From: Streptomyces sp. S.PB5 | GTDB lineage: Bacteria > Actinomycetota > Actinomycetes > Streptomycetales > Streptomycetaceae | Length of the DNA: 64,000 nt | Reading direction: 5' to 3' | Assembly (NCBI RefSeq): GCF_030403745.1 | Contig: NZ_JAQMWP010000001.1 | Location: forward strand, 682,001 to 746,000 | Shown: piece by piece, positions 1 through 8,885 of the stretch | Layout of the letters: each line of letters opens with the position of its first letter | Position numbering within the stretch: position 1 is the stretch's first letter | The notes under the pieces: generated by a model | Told to the model about the DNA's origin: nothing | The model's input: the letters and a program-made list of their open reading frames with translations, nothing else | Database searches by the model: none | Position numbers and translations under genes: made by a program

Positions 1-17
1 AACAGGACGGCCCCGGT

Positions 18-563
18 ATGAAGACCGAACTGCGGGAGGCCGCGGTGGTCGCGGTCGCGGTGGCGCTCGGTGGGGTGCTGCTGGGGGTGCTGTGGTGGTG
101 GCTGGCTCCCTCCGTGCCGTTGGTGGGGGATGTCGTCGACAAGAGCTGGGTCGTCTACCTCGGGGACAGCGAAGGGGAGCAGGCGGTGGGGGTGGACGGA
201 ACGTTCACTCTGCTCGCGTTGGCGTTCGGGTTCTTGAGCGCGCTCGTGGTGTTTCTGGTGCGGCGGCGGGGCGGGGTGCCGCTGGTTGTCGCGCTGGGGG
301 TCGGTGGGTTGCTCGGATCGCTGCTGGCCTGGCGGGTGGGGGTCTGGCTCGGGCCCGCGCAGGATGTGATCGCCCATGCGAAGTCCGTGGGCAAGGGGGT
401 CACGTTCTCGGCGCCGTTGAAGTTGGGGGCGAAGGGGGCGTTGCTGGCGTGGTCGCTTGCGGGGCTGGTGGTGCATCTGGGGCTGACGGCGCTGTTCGGG
501 CCGCGGGATCCGGATCCGTACCAGCAGGGGCCGTACGGGCCTCATGGGGCGCCGTTGTCGTAG
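18..563 (+). CDS. DUF2567-like membrane protein
   Basis: 181-residue predicted integral membrane protein. Hydrophobic segments lie near residues 9-31, 60-80, 86-108 and 138-158, separated by short charged loops, and the C-terminal tail is rich in Pro, Gly and Tyr. The N-terminal segment with WWWLAP followed by a short extracytoplasmic stretch resembles the actinobacterial DUF2567 family, whose function is unknown. The ATG at 18 is the first in frame, but only 17 bases of upstream sequence are visible, so the start could be slightly different. The gene runs away from the minus-strand genes that follow. The family name is a moderate-confidence guess; the membrane location is clear. Confidence 0.6.
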   Translation: MKTELREAAVVAVAVALGGVLLGVLWWWLAPSVPLVGDVVDKSWVVYLGDSEGEQAVGVDGTFTLLALAFGFLSALVVFLVRRRGGVPLVVALGVGGLLGSLLAWRVGVWLGPAQDVIAHAKSVGKGVTFSAPLKLGAKGALLAWSLAGLVVHLGLTALFGPRDPDPYQQGPYGPHGAPLS

Positions 564-593
564 GTGGTGGGTGTGTGTGGTTGCGGGCGGGCT

Positions 594-700
594 TTTTCTC
601 GCCCCCGCCGCCCCTACCCGTCCCGTCCCTGGGGGCTGCCGCCCCCAGACCCCCGCTTCGGCCCCGAAAGGGCCTCGTCCTCAAACGCCGGACGGGCTGA
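594..700. repeat. Dispersed GC-rich Streptomyces intergenic repeat
   Basis: This gene-free stretch holds the GC-rich repeat with a complementary purine/pyrimidine hairpin (ggggctgccgcccc) and a conserved tail. The last 31 bases (670-700) are identical to 29438-29468 in this window. Elements of this kind are scattered between Streptomyces genes, where they probably form hairpins. No coding function is inferred for this copy. Confidence 0.7.
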
Positions 701-740
701 AAACACCCCTCCGGCGTTGAGGCGTGCCGTTCCTGGATGT

Positions 741-815
741 TTACGCCGGGCGACTGCCGTGGTTTGCGCGGCGCTTCTTGAGGCGCCACTTCCGCTTGCG
801 CGTTTTCTTCGACAT
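741..815 (-). CDS. Large-subunit ribosomal protein bL37, 24 residues
   Basis: A 24-codon gene starting at the ATG at 813-815 and ending at TAA at 741-743. Its product is extremely basic, starts MSKKTRKRKW and ends ANHGSRPA. Length, charge and the ANHG-RP ending match actinobacterial bL37, a tiny protein first seen in mycobacterial 50S subunits, so a role bound to 23S rRNA is inferred. A good ribosome-binding site (GAGGAA) sits three bases upstream of the ATG. It is transcribed in the same direction as ybaK, whose stop codon lies about 40 bases upstream, but there is room for its own promoter. It is easily missed because it is so short. Confidence 0.8.
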   Translation of the reverse strand: MSKKTRKRKWRLKKRRANHGSRPA

Positions 816-856
816 GTTCCTCGTACCTAGTCGAGGAACCCGGGCTCGTCGAGGGG

Positions 857-1360
857 TCACGCACGGCCGATGGGGGCCACCGTCGCTTCCGTCAGTCTGG
901 TGAGGTCCTCGGGGGACAATTCGACCTCCAGGCCCCTTCGGCCCGCCGAGATGCAGATCGTGGTGTGGGCGGAGGCCGAGGCGTCCAGGACCGTCCGGAG
1001 CTTCTTGCGCTGGCCCAGGGGGGAGATGCCGCCTCGGACGTAGCCGGTGGTGCGTTCGGCCAGGGTCGGGTCGGCCATGGTCGCCCGTTTGCCGCCCACC
1101 GCGGTGGCCAGGGCCTTCAGGTCCAGTTGGCCCGCCACCGGGACCACCGCCACCGTCAGGGCGCCGTCCACGTCCGCCACCAGCGTCTTGAACACGCGGT
1201 CAGGGGAGACGCCCATCGCCTCCGCCGCCTCCTCGCCGTAGGAGGGGTGCGCGGGGTCGTGGTCGTAGGCGTGGACCGTGTACGGGACCTCGGCCGCCGT
1301 CAGGGCCACCGTTGCCGGGGTTCCGGCCGACTGCTGCTGCTTCTTCTGCTTCTTCGCCAT
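857..1360 (-). CDS. ybaK: YbaK/EbsC-type aminoacyl-tRNA deacylase
   Basis: 167-residue protein of the YbaK/EbsC fold, which hydrolyses mischarged tRNA in trans; the classical activity is removal of Cys from Cys-tRNA(Pro). After a Lys/Gln-rich N-terminus (about 12 residues) the domain runs to the end. The block GEEAAEAMGV...RVFKTL carries the conserved lysine (about residue 58) expected in the active site, and later GGISPLGQ and a Gly/Arg-rich C-terminal motif fit the family. The start chosen is the ATG at 1360, giving MAKKQKK. It lies 15 bases downstream of the LON-domain gene and is probably co-transcribed with it. Substrate specificity cannot be read from the sequence. Confidence 0.85.
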   Translation of the reverse strand: MAKKQKKQQQSAGTPATVALTAAEVPYTVHAYDHDPAHPSYGEEAAEAMGVSPDRVFKTLVADVDGALTVAVVPVAGQLDLKALATAVGGKRATMADPTLAERTTGYVRGGISPLGQRKKLRTVLDASASAHTTICISAGRRGLEVELSPEDLTRLTEATVAPIGRA

Positions 1361-1375
1361 TGATGCCGTCCCGGC

Positions 1376-2116
1376 TCAGTTCATACTCGTCGGGCCGCGC
1401 GTCAGGTCCGACGCCGGCAAGGACGGCAGGTTACGGATGATCGAGGTCTCCGAGCGAAGGAGTTTCAGTTCGTCCCGGAGGCGGGACGCGGTGTCGGGGG
1501 ACTGGAGCAGGCGCTGCTTGGTGGGGGTGTCCAGCATCATCGCGGCGGCCACCAGGTAGGAGACCACCCCTGGTTCGTCGGGGAGTTCCGAGCCCGTGGT
1601 CAGGGAGCGTTCCCGGGCGCCCGCCAGGCGCTTCTGGTACTGGCGGAAGGCTCGCAGGACACCCTCGGCCAGTGCCCCGGCCTCTTCGCCCGGGTCCTCC
1701 GGCAGTGCCTCCAGCTCCGCCGTCAGGTACGGGCCCGACGCGTCCACGGACAGCAGGCGGACCCTTGTCGTACCCGTCGCCAGTACCTCGAACGTGCCGT
1801 CGGCCCGCTCCCGGATCGTCGCCGCGTCCGCGATGCAGCCCGTGCCGTGGAACGCCTTGATCGGGTCCGCGCCGAAGCCCGCCGCGGGGCCGCGCTCGGG
1901 CACCGCCGTCGGATCGGGCATGCCGGGAGCGCTCGCGGCGACCTCGAGGCCGTCGCGGATCGCGACGACGGCGAAGCGGCGCGGTTCGTCCTCGGGGGTC
2001 TTCAGCAGTTCGCGCATCATGGCGCGATAGCGCTCCTCGAAGACGTTCAGCGGTAGCACCAACCCCGGGAACAGCACCGAGTTCAGGGGGAAGAGCGGGA
2101 GACGGACGGTGGTCAC
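1376..2116 (-). CDS. LON peptidase substrate-binding domain protein
   Basis: 246-residue protein consisting of a Lon N-terminal (LON substrate-binding, PUA-like) domain without the ATPase or protease parts. The hallmark opening is visible: RLPLFPLNSVLFPG, then LPLNVFEERYR, then a central beta-rich region and a helical C-terminus ending near the last 60 residues. The frame is open far upstream, but homology begins at the GTG at 2114-2116 (MTTVRLPLFP), so that start is used; a few bases separate it from the preceding gene. Stand-alone LON-domain proteins are common in actinobacteria. Their role is not settled and is presumed to be protein binding. Confidence 0.85.
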   Translation of the reverse strand: MTTVRLPLFPLNSVLFPGLVLPLNVFEERYRAMMRELLKTPEDEPRRFAVVAIRDGLEVAASAPGMPDPTAVPERGPAAGFGADPIKAFHGTGCIADAATIRERADGTFEVLATGTTRVRLLSVDASGPYLTAELEALPEDPGEEAGALAEGVLRAFRQYQKRLAGARERSLTTGSELPDEPGVVSYLVAAAMMLDTPTKQRLLQSPDTASRLRDELKLLRSETSIIRNLPSLPASDLTRGPTSMN

Positions 2117-2127
2117 GGCGCAAAAGC

Positions 2128-3162
2128 CTAATGGTCGCCGGAGAGTGCGCGGCCGCTGTGCCCACCTGGTGGATGCCCGGAGGCCGCGTGGAGGCGGATC
2201 TCCTCGCGCAGTTCCAGGAAACAGCCCAGCGGATCGTCCGAGAGCTGCTCCCAGGGGAACGACGTCGCGTACGGGCCGATGAGCCGCATCTGCTCCAGGG
2301 CGTCCGGCCAGCGGTGCAGGCGGGAGAGGACGTACGCCAGCTTGTTGCGCAGCTTCGCGGGCCAGGGGTCGGCCGCCGGGAAGCGTGCCGAGAGCGCGAT
2401 CGCCCGGTCGGCCGCCGCGGACAGGCGCTCCACCGGGATGTCGGGGCCGCAGCCGTCGGTCAGATAGGCGAAGGCCGCCCTTGTCGGCAGTGCCTGGACG
2501 AGTGAGTCCGCCGGGGCGTCCTGGGCCGCCGTCTCGGCGAAGTCGAAGCACTCGTGGTGGGAGCCGTGCCAGCTGTCGGCGAGGTAGCGCAGGGCGGCCG
2601 CGTGGCAGCCGTAGTGGTGCGGGGCGCGGCGGATCGCCGCCTCCCACAGCTCCTCGAAGTACTTGTGGCCGGCGTTCGAGCCGTGCGCGTGGTCCAGGGC
2701 CAGGCGCCACGGCACCGGGTCGCGGTCGTCGCCGCGCGCGGCGGCCGTGATCAGCGGGTTCAGCTCGCGCAGCAGCTCCGCCCGGGCCGGCGACTCCCAG
2801 GCCCGGGCCACCGCGCGCTGGGCGGCGACCAGCAGCATGTCCGGGTCGTGCGGGGCGGCCCTGCGCCAGTCCTCGAACCACTCGGGGCGGGCCCCGGCGA
2901 AAGCGGCGAGGCGTACGACGTACCGGTCCCGGTGTTCCCAGGCGGCGCTGGCGCGGGTCGCGGTCAGCAGGGTGGACGCGGTCTGCCAGGTGCCCTGTCC
3001 GGCGGCGACGAGCGCGGGGGCCAGTCGGTCGTCCGGCGCGTCGAGGAGCACCTCGTCGTCGGCCGGGAGCACGACGGCGAGATGCTGGACGACGGACCGG
3101 CGTGTCCGGGGCGTGCGCGACGACCGGACGAACGGAGGCAGCAGAGCCATGGTGTCGACCAT
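2128..3162 (-). CDS. Conserved protein of unknown function
   Basis: About 344 residues, soluble and rich in Ala, Trp and His, with repeated helix-like segments. The central part (RYLADSWHGSHHECFDFAE) and the RLHRWPDALEQMRLIG region suggest an alpha-helical solenoid reminiscent of DUF4034-type proteins, but I do not recognise the family with certainty. The start is unclear. ATG at 3162 (MVDTMALLPP) is used, ATG at 3150 is equally possible, and a TTG at 3234 would add 24 residues; none has a strong ribosome-binding site. It ends 11 bases before the LON-domain gene, with which it is probably transcribed. No signal peptide or membrane segment is visible. Confidence 0.6.
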   Translation of the reverse strand: MVDTMALLPPFVRSSRTPRTRRSVVQHLAVVLPADDEVLLDAPDDRLAPALVAAGQGTWQTASTLLTATRASAAWEHRDRYVVRLAAFAGARPEWFEDWRRAAPHDPDMLLVAAQRAVARAWESPARAELLRELNPLITAAARGDDRDPVPWRLALDHAHGSNAGHKYFEELWEAAIRRAPHHYGCHAAALRYLADSWHGSHHECFDFAETAAQDAPADSLVQALPTRAAFAYLTDGCGPDIPVERLSAAADRAIALSARFPAADPWPAKLRNKLAYVLSRLHRWPDALEQMRLIGPYATSFPWEQLSDDPLGCFLELREEIRLHAASGHPPGGHSGRALSGDH

Positions 3163-3295
3163 TGAAAAGCCGCAGGTCGCACAAGCGCCAGAGGTTCCGG
3201 GCAATGTGTGGAAAGTTGTACGAGCGGAGGTCAAGAGTCGGTAAAGTGTTCAGTGTTCAACAATTGTTCGATCGTCGTTTGTCCGGCGTTGCAGG

Positions 3296-4873
3296 CTAGC
3301 TGCGGCGCAGCAGTCTCGTCGCCCCCGCCGCCACCGTCGTCGCCAGGATCCAGCCCAGCAGGATCATCGCCGCCGCCAGCCACTGCCAGCCGCCCCGCAG
3401 CTGCCAGAAGCCGACCTGCCCCAGGTCGATGACCGGCAGGAGCAGGTCGAGGGCGAACAGGGACGGGTTCCAGTACGGCGCCTCACCGCTCTTGATCGGC
3501 GGATGGTGGGCGTGCGCGAAGGCCAGCGAGCCCGCCGCCCACAGCACCGCCATCCACACCAGGGCCCGTCCCGGGCGGTACCCGTAGGCGACCGTCCAGT
3601 CCTGCACGTACCCCCAGAGCTTGGCCGCGGGCGGCAGCGTCTCGCGGCGGCGGCGCTGCTTGGCGAGCAGCACCTCGCGCGCGTCCTCGTCCTCGCCGCC
3701 CGCCCGCAGCACCGCCGCCAGCCGCTCGTACGGCTCCGGGTTGTACTCGGCGGTCGCCGCGCTCACCCACTCCAGCCGCTCCTCCATCGGGAACGGGCCC
3801 CTCGGCACCAGGTTCTCGTAGCTGAAGCCGCCCATGTGCAGCCGGCCCGGGCCCGGCCAGCTGTCCGTCCTGTCCATCAGGTTCACCACCCGCGCCCCCG
3901 ACAGCACGACCCGGCCGCGCGCCGGCGCCTCCCCGAGGAAGCGCAGCTCGGGCGTCTGGATGCGGCGCAGCGACACCTCCTGCTCGTCGGTGAGGGTGAA
4001 CCGGGCCCGCTCGAAGTCGACCGCGTCACCGAACCGCCCGTCGTCCAGGCGCAGTCCGCCCTCGCAGGTGAACCGCTGGATCCGCGTCCCGTGCGCGGGG
4101 GTCGCCCCGCTCACCATGGAGGCGCCGATGCCCGCCGGGGTCAGATACATCGACCGCTCGACGGTCAGCTGCGGGGCGTTCAGGGCGAGCCGCGTGTAGG
4201 GGTTCGCCAGCTTCGCGCCGCGCAGGCTCAGCGAGACGCCGACCTTGGCGCTGCGCAGGCTCAGCTCGCCGTGCGATTCGAGGAGCTCGGCCTGGAGGTC
4301 CTGTCCGACCGTCATGCCGTCGGCGGCGATCGAGCGGCCGCTGCGGTCCCGGTGGACGATCGCCTGGTTGAGCAGCAGATCGGTGCCTATGTGCGCGTCG
4401 GTCAGCCGTACGCCGTTGTGGAAGCGGCAGCGGGGGAGGTGCAGGTCGCCCTCGGTGTGGACGCGGGCCGCCTCCAGGCGGGGCACCGAGCAGTCCACCA
4501 GCCGCACGGTCGTGAAGCGGGCCTCCGGGAGCAGGACGTCCCGCTCGAAACGGCAGCCCCTCATCTCCACGTACGGCACCACGATGCCGCCCGCCAGGTC
4601 CAGCGTGCCGCTGATGTGCACGCCGCTGAGCTTCAGGGACGACACCCGGCCGGCGAGTGCGGGCGGTCCGTCCAGGAGCAGCCAGCACACGATCCGGGCC
4701 CGTACGGTCCGTTCCGGGCCCCACGGATGTCCGCCGTGCGGATCGTCGACGACCGCGTCCCCGCTGCTCAGGTCGTACACGCTGCCGTTGCGGAAGGCCT
4801 GCCACATGCCGGCCTCGGCGGCGGTGAGATCGTCCGGCAGATCCCCGTCATGGAGGCCGGCCCCGTCGGTCAC
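3296..4873 (-). CDS. Beta-helix-like membrane-associated protein
   Basis: 525-residue protein. Residues about 70-360 form a regular run of short beta-like repeats (patterns such as LKLSGVHISGTLDL, VRLVDCSVPRLEA, LSLRSAKVGVSLSL), like pentapeptide or bactofilin-type right-handed helices. A linker and at least three hydrophobic helices follow near residues 440-460, 475-495 and 500-522. Such proteins are often labelled membrane-associated oxidoreductase in Streptomyces, but no cofactor motif is visible, so I make no enzymatic claim. The GTG start at 4873 follows a purine-rich stretch. It is divergent from hisD, sharing a 158-base upstream region. Confidence 0.65.
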   Translation of the reverse strand: MTDGAGLHDGDLPDDLTAAEAGMWQAFRNGSVYDLSSGDAVVDDPHGGHPWGPERTVRARIVCWLLLDGPPALAGRVSSLKLSGVHISGTLDLAGGIVVPYVEMRGCRFERDVLLPEARFTTVRLVDCSVPRLEAARVHTEGDLHLPRCRFHNGVRLTDAHIGTDLLLNQAIVHRDRSGRSIAADGMTVGQDLQAELLESHGELSLRSAKVGVSLSLRGAKLANPYTRLALNAPQLTVERSMYLTPAGIGASMVSGATPAHGTRIQRFTCEGGLRLDDGRFGDAVDFERARFTLTDEQEVSLRRIQTPELRFLGEAPARGRVVLSGARVVNLMDRTDSWPGPGRLHMGGFSYENLVPRGPFPMEERLEWVSAATAEYNPEPYERLAAVLRAGGEDEDAREVLLAKQRRRRETLPPAAKLWGYVQDWTVAYGYRPGRALVWMAVLWAAGSLAFAHAHHPPIKSGEAPYWNPSLFALDLLLPVIDLGQVGFWQLRGGWQWLAAAMILLGWILATTVAAGATRLLRRS

Positions 4874-5031
4874 GGCTCTTTCATCCCCCTCGGCTGTTCA
4901 TGTATCGCACAAGTGTTCATGCCCGTTCGGTGACGCCCTGAACGCTAGACGTGAAGGGGATCTTCCGGGTTGCGTATCAGCCACTGGAATGCCCGAACGA
5001 CGCCGAACCGTGGTCTGAGAGAATTGACCCC

Positions 5032-6375
5032 GTGATCTCCCGAATCGATCTGCGCGGCGACGCCCTCCCCGAGGGCCCCGCCCTGCGCGACCTGCTGCCC
5101 CGAGCCGACTTCGACGTTCAGGCCGCCCTGGAGAAGGTGCGTCCGATCTGCGAGGCCGTGCATCATCGGGGCGACGCGGCGCTGATCGACTTCGCCGAGA
5201 AGTTCGACGGGGTCCGGCTGGAATCCGTGAGGGTCCCGGCCCAGGCCATCAGCGACGCACTGGAATCACTGGACCCGGCCGTCCGCGCGGCCCTGGAGGA
5301 GTCCATCCGGCGCGCCCGGCTCGTCCACCGCGCGCAGCGCCGCAGCACCCACACGACCCAGGTCGTGCCCGGCGGCACCGTCACCGAGAAGTGGGTGCCG
5401 GTCGACCGCGTCGGCCTGTACGCGCCCGGCGGCCGGGCCGTCTACCCGTCCTCCGTGATCATGAACGTGGTCCCGGCGCAGGAGGCCGGCGTCGAGTCCC
5501 TCGCCCTCGCCTCCCCGGCGCAGGCCCCCGCTTTTGAAAATGATCCAGCCGGCGGGCTTCCGCACCCGACGATCCTCGCCGCCTGCGCGCTGCTCGGCGT
5601 CGACGAGGTGTACGCCGCCGGCGGCGCGACCGCCGTCGCGATGTTCGCGTACGGCACCGAGTCCTGCCCGCCCGCCAACCTGGTCACCGGCCCCGGCAAC
5701 ATCTGGGTCGCCGCCGCCAAGCGCTACTTCACCGGCAAGATCGGCATCGACGCCGAGGCGGGCCCGACCGAGATCGCGATCCTCGCGGACGACACCGCCG
5801 ACCCGGTGCACGTCGCCGCCGACCTGATCAGCCAGGCCGAGCACGACCCGCTCGCGGCCGCCGTCCTGGTCACCGACTCGGTCGCGCTCGCGGACGCGGT
5901 CGAGAAGGAGCTGGAGCCGCAGGTCGCGGCCAGCAAGCACATCGAGGACCGGATCGCCCCGGCCCTCGCGGGCAAGCAGTCCGCGATCGTCCTCGTCGAC
6001 GGCATCGACGAGGGCCTGCGGGTGGTCAACGCGTACGGCGCCGAACACCTGGAGATCCAGACCGCCGACGCCGCCGCGGTCGCCGAGCGGGTCCGCAACG
6101 CGGGCGCGATCTTCATCGGCCCCTGGGCGCCGGTGTCCCTCGGCGACTACGCCGCCGGGTCCAACCACGTCCTGCCCACCGGGGGCTGCGCCTGCCACTC
6201 CTCCGGGCTGTCCGTCCAGTCCTTCCTGCGCGGCATCCACATCGTCGACTACACGCAGGACGCGCTGGCCGACGTGGCGCATCACGTGGTCACGCTGGCG
6301 GAGGCGGAGGACCTGCCCGCGCACGGCGCGGCGATCAAGGCAAGGTTCGGTTGGAAGGTGCCTGAGAGCAAGTGA
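5032..6375 (+). CDS. hisD: Histidinol dehydrogenase
   Basis: 447-residue zinc-dependent histidinol dehydrogenase, which makes the last two oxidations of histidine biosynthesis (histidinol to histidine, using NAD). Visible features are the zinc-ligand block SQAEHDPLA (Gln268, His271), the catalytic pair in YGAEHLEIQ (about residues 337-338) and the C-terminal HVLPTGG. The frame is open back to 4951, but the GTG at 5032 gives the normal N-terminus (ISRIDLRG); there is no clear Shine-Dalgarno, and an AGAATT-like -10 nine bases upstream suggests a near-leaderless transcript. First gene of the his operon. Its stop overlaps the hisC start (GTGA). Confidence 0.95.
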   Translation: MISRIDLRGDALPEGPALRDLLPRADFDVQAALEKVRPICEAVHHRGDAALIDFAEKFDGVRLESVRVPAQAISDALESLDPAVRAALEESIRRARLVHRAQRRSTHTTQVVPGGTVTEKWVPVDRVGLYAPGGRAVYPSSVIMNVVPAQEAGVESLALASPAQAPAFENDPAGGLPHPTILAACALLGVDEVYAAGGATAVAMFAYGTESCPPANLVTGPGNIWVAAAKRYFTGKIGIDAEAGPTEIAILADDTADPVHVAADLISQAEHDPLAAAVLVTDSVALADAVEKELEPQVAASKHIEDRIAPALAGKQSAIVLVDGIDEGLRVVNAYGAEHLEIQTADAAAVAERVRNAGAIFIGPWAPVSLGDYAAGSNHVLPTGGCACHSSGLSVQSFLRGIHIVDYTQDALADVAHHVVTLAEAEDLPAHGAAIKARFGWKVPESK

Positions 6376-7481
6376 GCTTCGGAATCGACGATCTCCCCGT
6401 ACGGGACGAGCTGCGCGGCAAGTCCCCTTATGGCGCGCCCCAGTTGGACGTCCCCGTACGGCTGAACACCAACGAGAACCCCTACCCGCTGCCCGAGCCG
6501 CTGGTGGAGCGCATCGCCGAGCGGGTCCGTGAGGCCGCCCGGAACCTCAACCGCTACCCCGACCGGGACGCGGTCGAACTGCGCACCCAGCTCGCCAAGT
6601 ACCTGACGGACACGTCCGGTCACGAGGTCGGCCTGGCCAACGTCTGGGCCGCCAACGGCTCCAACGAGGTCATCCAGCAGCTGCTGCAGACCTTCGGCGG
6701 CCCCGGCCGTACCGCGATCGGCTTCGAGCCGTCGTACTCGATGCACGGCCTGATCGCGCGAGGCACCGGCACGGGCTGGATCTCCGGTCCCCGCAACGAC
6801 GACTTCACCATCGACGTCGAGGCGGCCGTGCAGGCCATCGCCTCGCACAAGCCGGACGTCGTCTTCATCACCACCCCCAACAACCCCACGGGCAACGCGG
6901 TCCCGCCCGAGACGGTCCTCGCGCTGTACGAGGCCGCGCAGGCGGCGAAGCCGTCGATGGTCGTGGTCGACGAGGCGTACATCGAGTTCAGCCACGGCGA
7001 CTCGCTGCTGCCGCTCATCGAGGGGCGGCCGAACCTCGTCGTCTCGCGCACGATGTCGAAGGCCTTCGGCGCGGCGGGCCTGCGCCTCGGCTATCTCGCC
7101 GCGCACCCGGCGGTCGTGGACGCCGTACAGCTCGTACGGCTGCCCTACCACCTGTCGGCCGTCACCCAGGCGACCGCCCTGGCCGCCCTGGAGCACACCG
7201 ACACGCTGCTGAAGTACGTCGAGCAGTTGAAGGCCGAGCGGGACCGGCTGGTCAGCGAGCTGCGCGGGCTCGGTTTCCAGGTCGTGGAGTCGGACGCGAA
7301 CTTCGTGCAGTTCGGGCTCTTCGACGATTCCCACGTGGCCTGGCAGAAGATCCTCGACCAGGGTGTCCTGGTCCGGGACAACGGCATTCCGGGGTGGCTG
7401 CGGGTGTCCGCCGGAACCCCCGAAGAGAACGACGCGTTCCTCGACGCGGTCCGTGAGTTGAAGAAGGAGCTGAACGCATGA
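6372..7481 (+). CDS. hisC: Histidinol-phosphate aminotransferase
   Basis: 369-residue PLP-dependent class I/II aminotransferase converting imidazole-acetol phosphate to histidinol phosphate. The PLP lysine is Lys230 in SRTMSKAFG. Other family marks are [10 protein letters not shown] near the N-terminus, NNPTGN (about residues 172-177) and VVDEAYIEF. It begins at a GTG overlapping the hisD stop and ends overlapping hisB by ATGA, so translation of the three genes is coupled. Length is typical. Confidence 0.96.
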   Translation: MSFGIDDLPVRDELRGKSPYGAPQLDVPVRLNTNENPYPLPEPLVERIAERVREAARNLNRYPDRDAVELRTQLAKYLTDTSGHEVGLANVWAANGSNEVIQQLLQTFGGPGRTAIGFEPSYSMHGLIARGTGTGWISGPRNDDFTIDVEAAVQAIASHKPDVVFITTPNNPTGNAVPPETVLALYEAAQAAKPSMVVVDEAYIEFSHGDSLLPLIEGRPNLVVSRTMSKAFGAAGLRLGYLAAHPAVVDAVQLVRLPYHLSAVTQATALAALEHTDTLLKYVEQLKAERDRLVSELRGLGFQVVESDANFVQFGLFDDSHVAWQKILDQGVLVRDNGIPGWLRVSAGTPEENDAFLDAVRELKKELNA

Positions 7482-8071
7482 GCCGCGTGGGACGCGTGGA
7501 GCGAGTCACGAAGGAGACCTCCGTGCTCGTCGAGATCGATCTCGACGGCAGCGGCAAGGTCGATGTGTCGACCGGTGTCGGTTTCTACGACCACATGCTC
7601 GACCAGCTCGGCCGCCACGGCCTGTTCGACCTCACGGTGAAGACCGAGGGCGACCTGCACATCGACTCGCACCACACCATCGAGGACACCGCCCTCGCCC
7701 TCGGCGCCGCCTTCAAGCAGGCGCTCGGCGACAAGGTCGGCATCTACCGCTTCGGCAACTGCACGGTCCCGCTGGACGAGTCCCTCGCCCAGGTCACCGT
7801 CGACCTCTCCGGCCGCCCCTACCTCGTGCACACCGAGCCCGAGAAGATGGCGCCGATGATCGGTGAGTACGACACCACCATGACCCGGCACATCCTGGAG
7901 TCCTTCGTCGCCCAGGCCCAGATCGCGCTGCACGTGCACGTGCCGTACGGTCGGAACGCGCACCACATCGTCGAATGCCAGTTCAAGGCGCTGGCGCGGG
8001 CCCTGCGGTACGCGAGCGAGCGTGACCCGCGTGCCGCCGGCATCCTTCCCTCCACGAAGGGCGCGCTGTGA
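7478..8071 (+). CDS. hisB: Imidazoleglycerol-phosphate dehydratase
   Basis: 197-residue monofunctional IGP dehydratase, without the phosphatase domain of the enterobacterial fusion. It removes water from imidazole glycerol phosphate to give imidazole-acetol phosphate. The metal-binding histidine clusters are present: [21 protein letters not shown] and later [13 protein letters not shown]. Starts at ATG 7478 overlapping hisC. Its TGA overlaps the GTG of the following small membrane protein gene. Confidence 0.96.
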   Translation: MSRVGRVERVTKETSVLVEIDLDGSGKVDVSTGVGFYDHMLDQLGRHGLFDLTVKTEGDLHIDSHHTIEDTALALGAAFKQALGDKVGIYRFGNCTVPLDESLAQVTVDLSGRPYLVHTEPEKMAPMIGEYDTTMTRHILESFVAQAQIALHVHVPYGRNAHHIVECQFKALARALRYASERDPRAAGILPSTKGAL

Positions 8072-8232
8072 ACGGGCTGTCCACCGTCCTGATCGTCGTC
8101 GGCCTCTTCCTGGTCGGCGGGATCATCTCCTTCGTCAAGCAGGGGATGCCGAAGCAGCTCATCGTGCTGCTCTCCGTCGGCGCCGCGATGTGTCTCGTCG
8201 CCGGGGTCCTGAGGCTGGAGGTGTGGAATTGA
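8068..8232 (+). CDS. 54-residue membrane protein in the his operon
   Basis: Small gene starting at the GTG at 8068, which overlaps the hisB stop (GTGA), and ending with TGA at 8230-8232, which overlaps the TTG start of hisH. The 54-residue product has two hydrophobic helices (about residues 4-22 and 30-48) joined by [10 protein letters not shown], and a short tail ending EVWN. It has no enzymatic motif. The overlaps on both sides make it a true operon member with translation coupled to hisB and hisH. I recall a small membrane protein at this place in other Streptomyces; its function is unknown. Confidence 0.85.
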   Translation: MNGLSTVLIVVGLFLVGGIISFVKQGMPKQLIVLLSVGAAMCLVAGVLRLEVWN

Positions 8233-8885
8233 GCGCGGCTTCGTCCAAGAAGGTCAAAAAGGTGGTCGTCTTCGACTACGGCTTCGGCAATGTGAGGTCC
8301 GCCGAGCGCGCCCTCGCCCGCACCGGCGCCGAGGTCGAGATAACGCGTGACTTCGACAAGGCGATGAACGCCGACGGGCTGCTGGTGCCGGGCGTCGGCG
8401 CCTTCGCCGCCTGCATGAAGGGCCTCAAGGAGGCGCGCGGCGACTGGATCATCGACCGCCGGCTCTCCGGCGGCCGCCCGGTCATGGGCATCTGCGTCGG
8501 CATGCAGATCCTCTTCGCGCGCGGCATCGAGCACGGCGTGGAGACCGAGGGCCTCGACGAGTGGCCCGGCTCGGTCGAGCCGCTCCAGGCCGAGATCGTG
8601 CCCCACATGGGCTGGAACACCGTGGACGTACCGGCCGGCTCCCAGCTGTTCGCCGGTCTCGACGCGGACGCCCGCTTCTACTTCGTGCACTCCTACGCCG
8701 TCCACGACTGGTCCCTGGAGACCACGAACCCGGCGATGCAGGCCCCGCTGGTCACCTGGACCACCCACGGCAAGCCCTTCGTGGCCGCCGTCGAGAACGG
8801 CGCCCTGTGGGCCACCCAGTTCCACCCCGAGAAGTCCGGCGACGCCGGAGCGCAGCTGCTGAACAACTGGATCGGAACCCTCTGA
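8229..8885 (+). CDS. hisH: Imidazole glycerol phosphate synthase, glutaminase subunit
   Basis: 218-residue class I glutamine amidotransferase that supplies ammonia to HisF. The catalytic triad is clear: Cys89 in GICVGMQ, and His199 and Glu201 in QFHPEKS. The TTG at 8229 is chosen as start because a strong GGAGGT lies about six bases upstream and because of the 4-base overlap with the preceding small gene. This adds a short Lys-rich leader (SKKVKK) before the core [10 protein letters not shown]. The gene ends in a TGATG overlap with priA. Confidence 0.94.
   Translation: MSAASSKKVKKVVVFDYGFGNVRSAERALARTGAEVEITRDFDKAMNADGLLVPGVGAFAACMKGLKEARGDWIIDRRLSGGRPVMGICVGMQILFARGIEHGVETEGLDEWPGSVEPLQAEIVPHMGWNTVDVPAGSQLFAGLDADARFYFVHSYAVHDWSLETTNPAMQAPLVTWTTHGKPFVAAVENGALWATQFHPEKSGDAGAQLLNNWIGTL

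Noticed and set aside
1376..3184. A 602-residue fusion ending in the LON-domain protein
   Set aside because: The upstream two thirds is Arg/Pro/Gly noise antiparallel or out of frame to the neighbouring gene; family similarity begins at the GTG at 2116.
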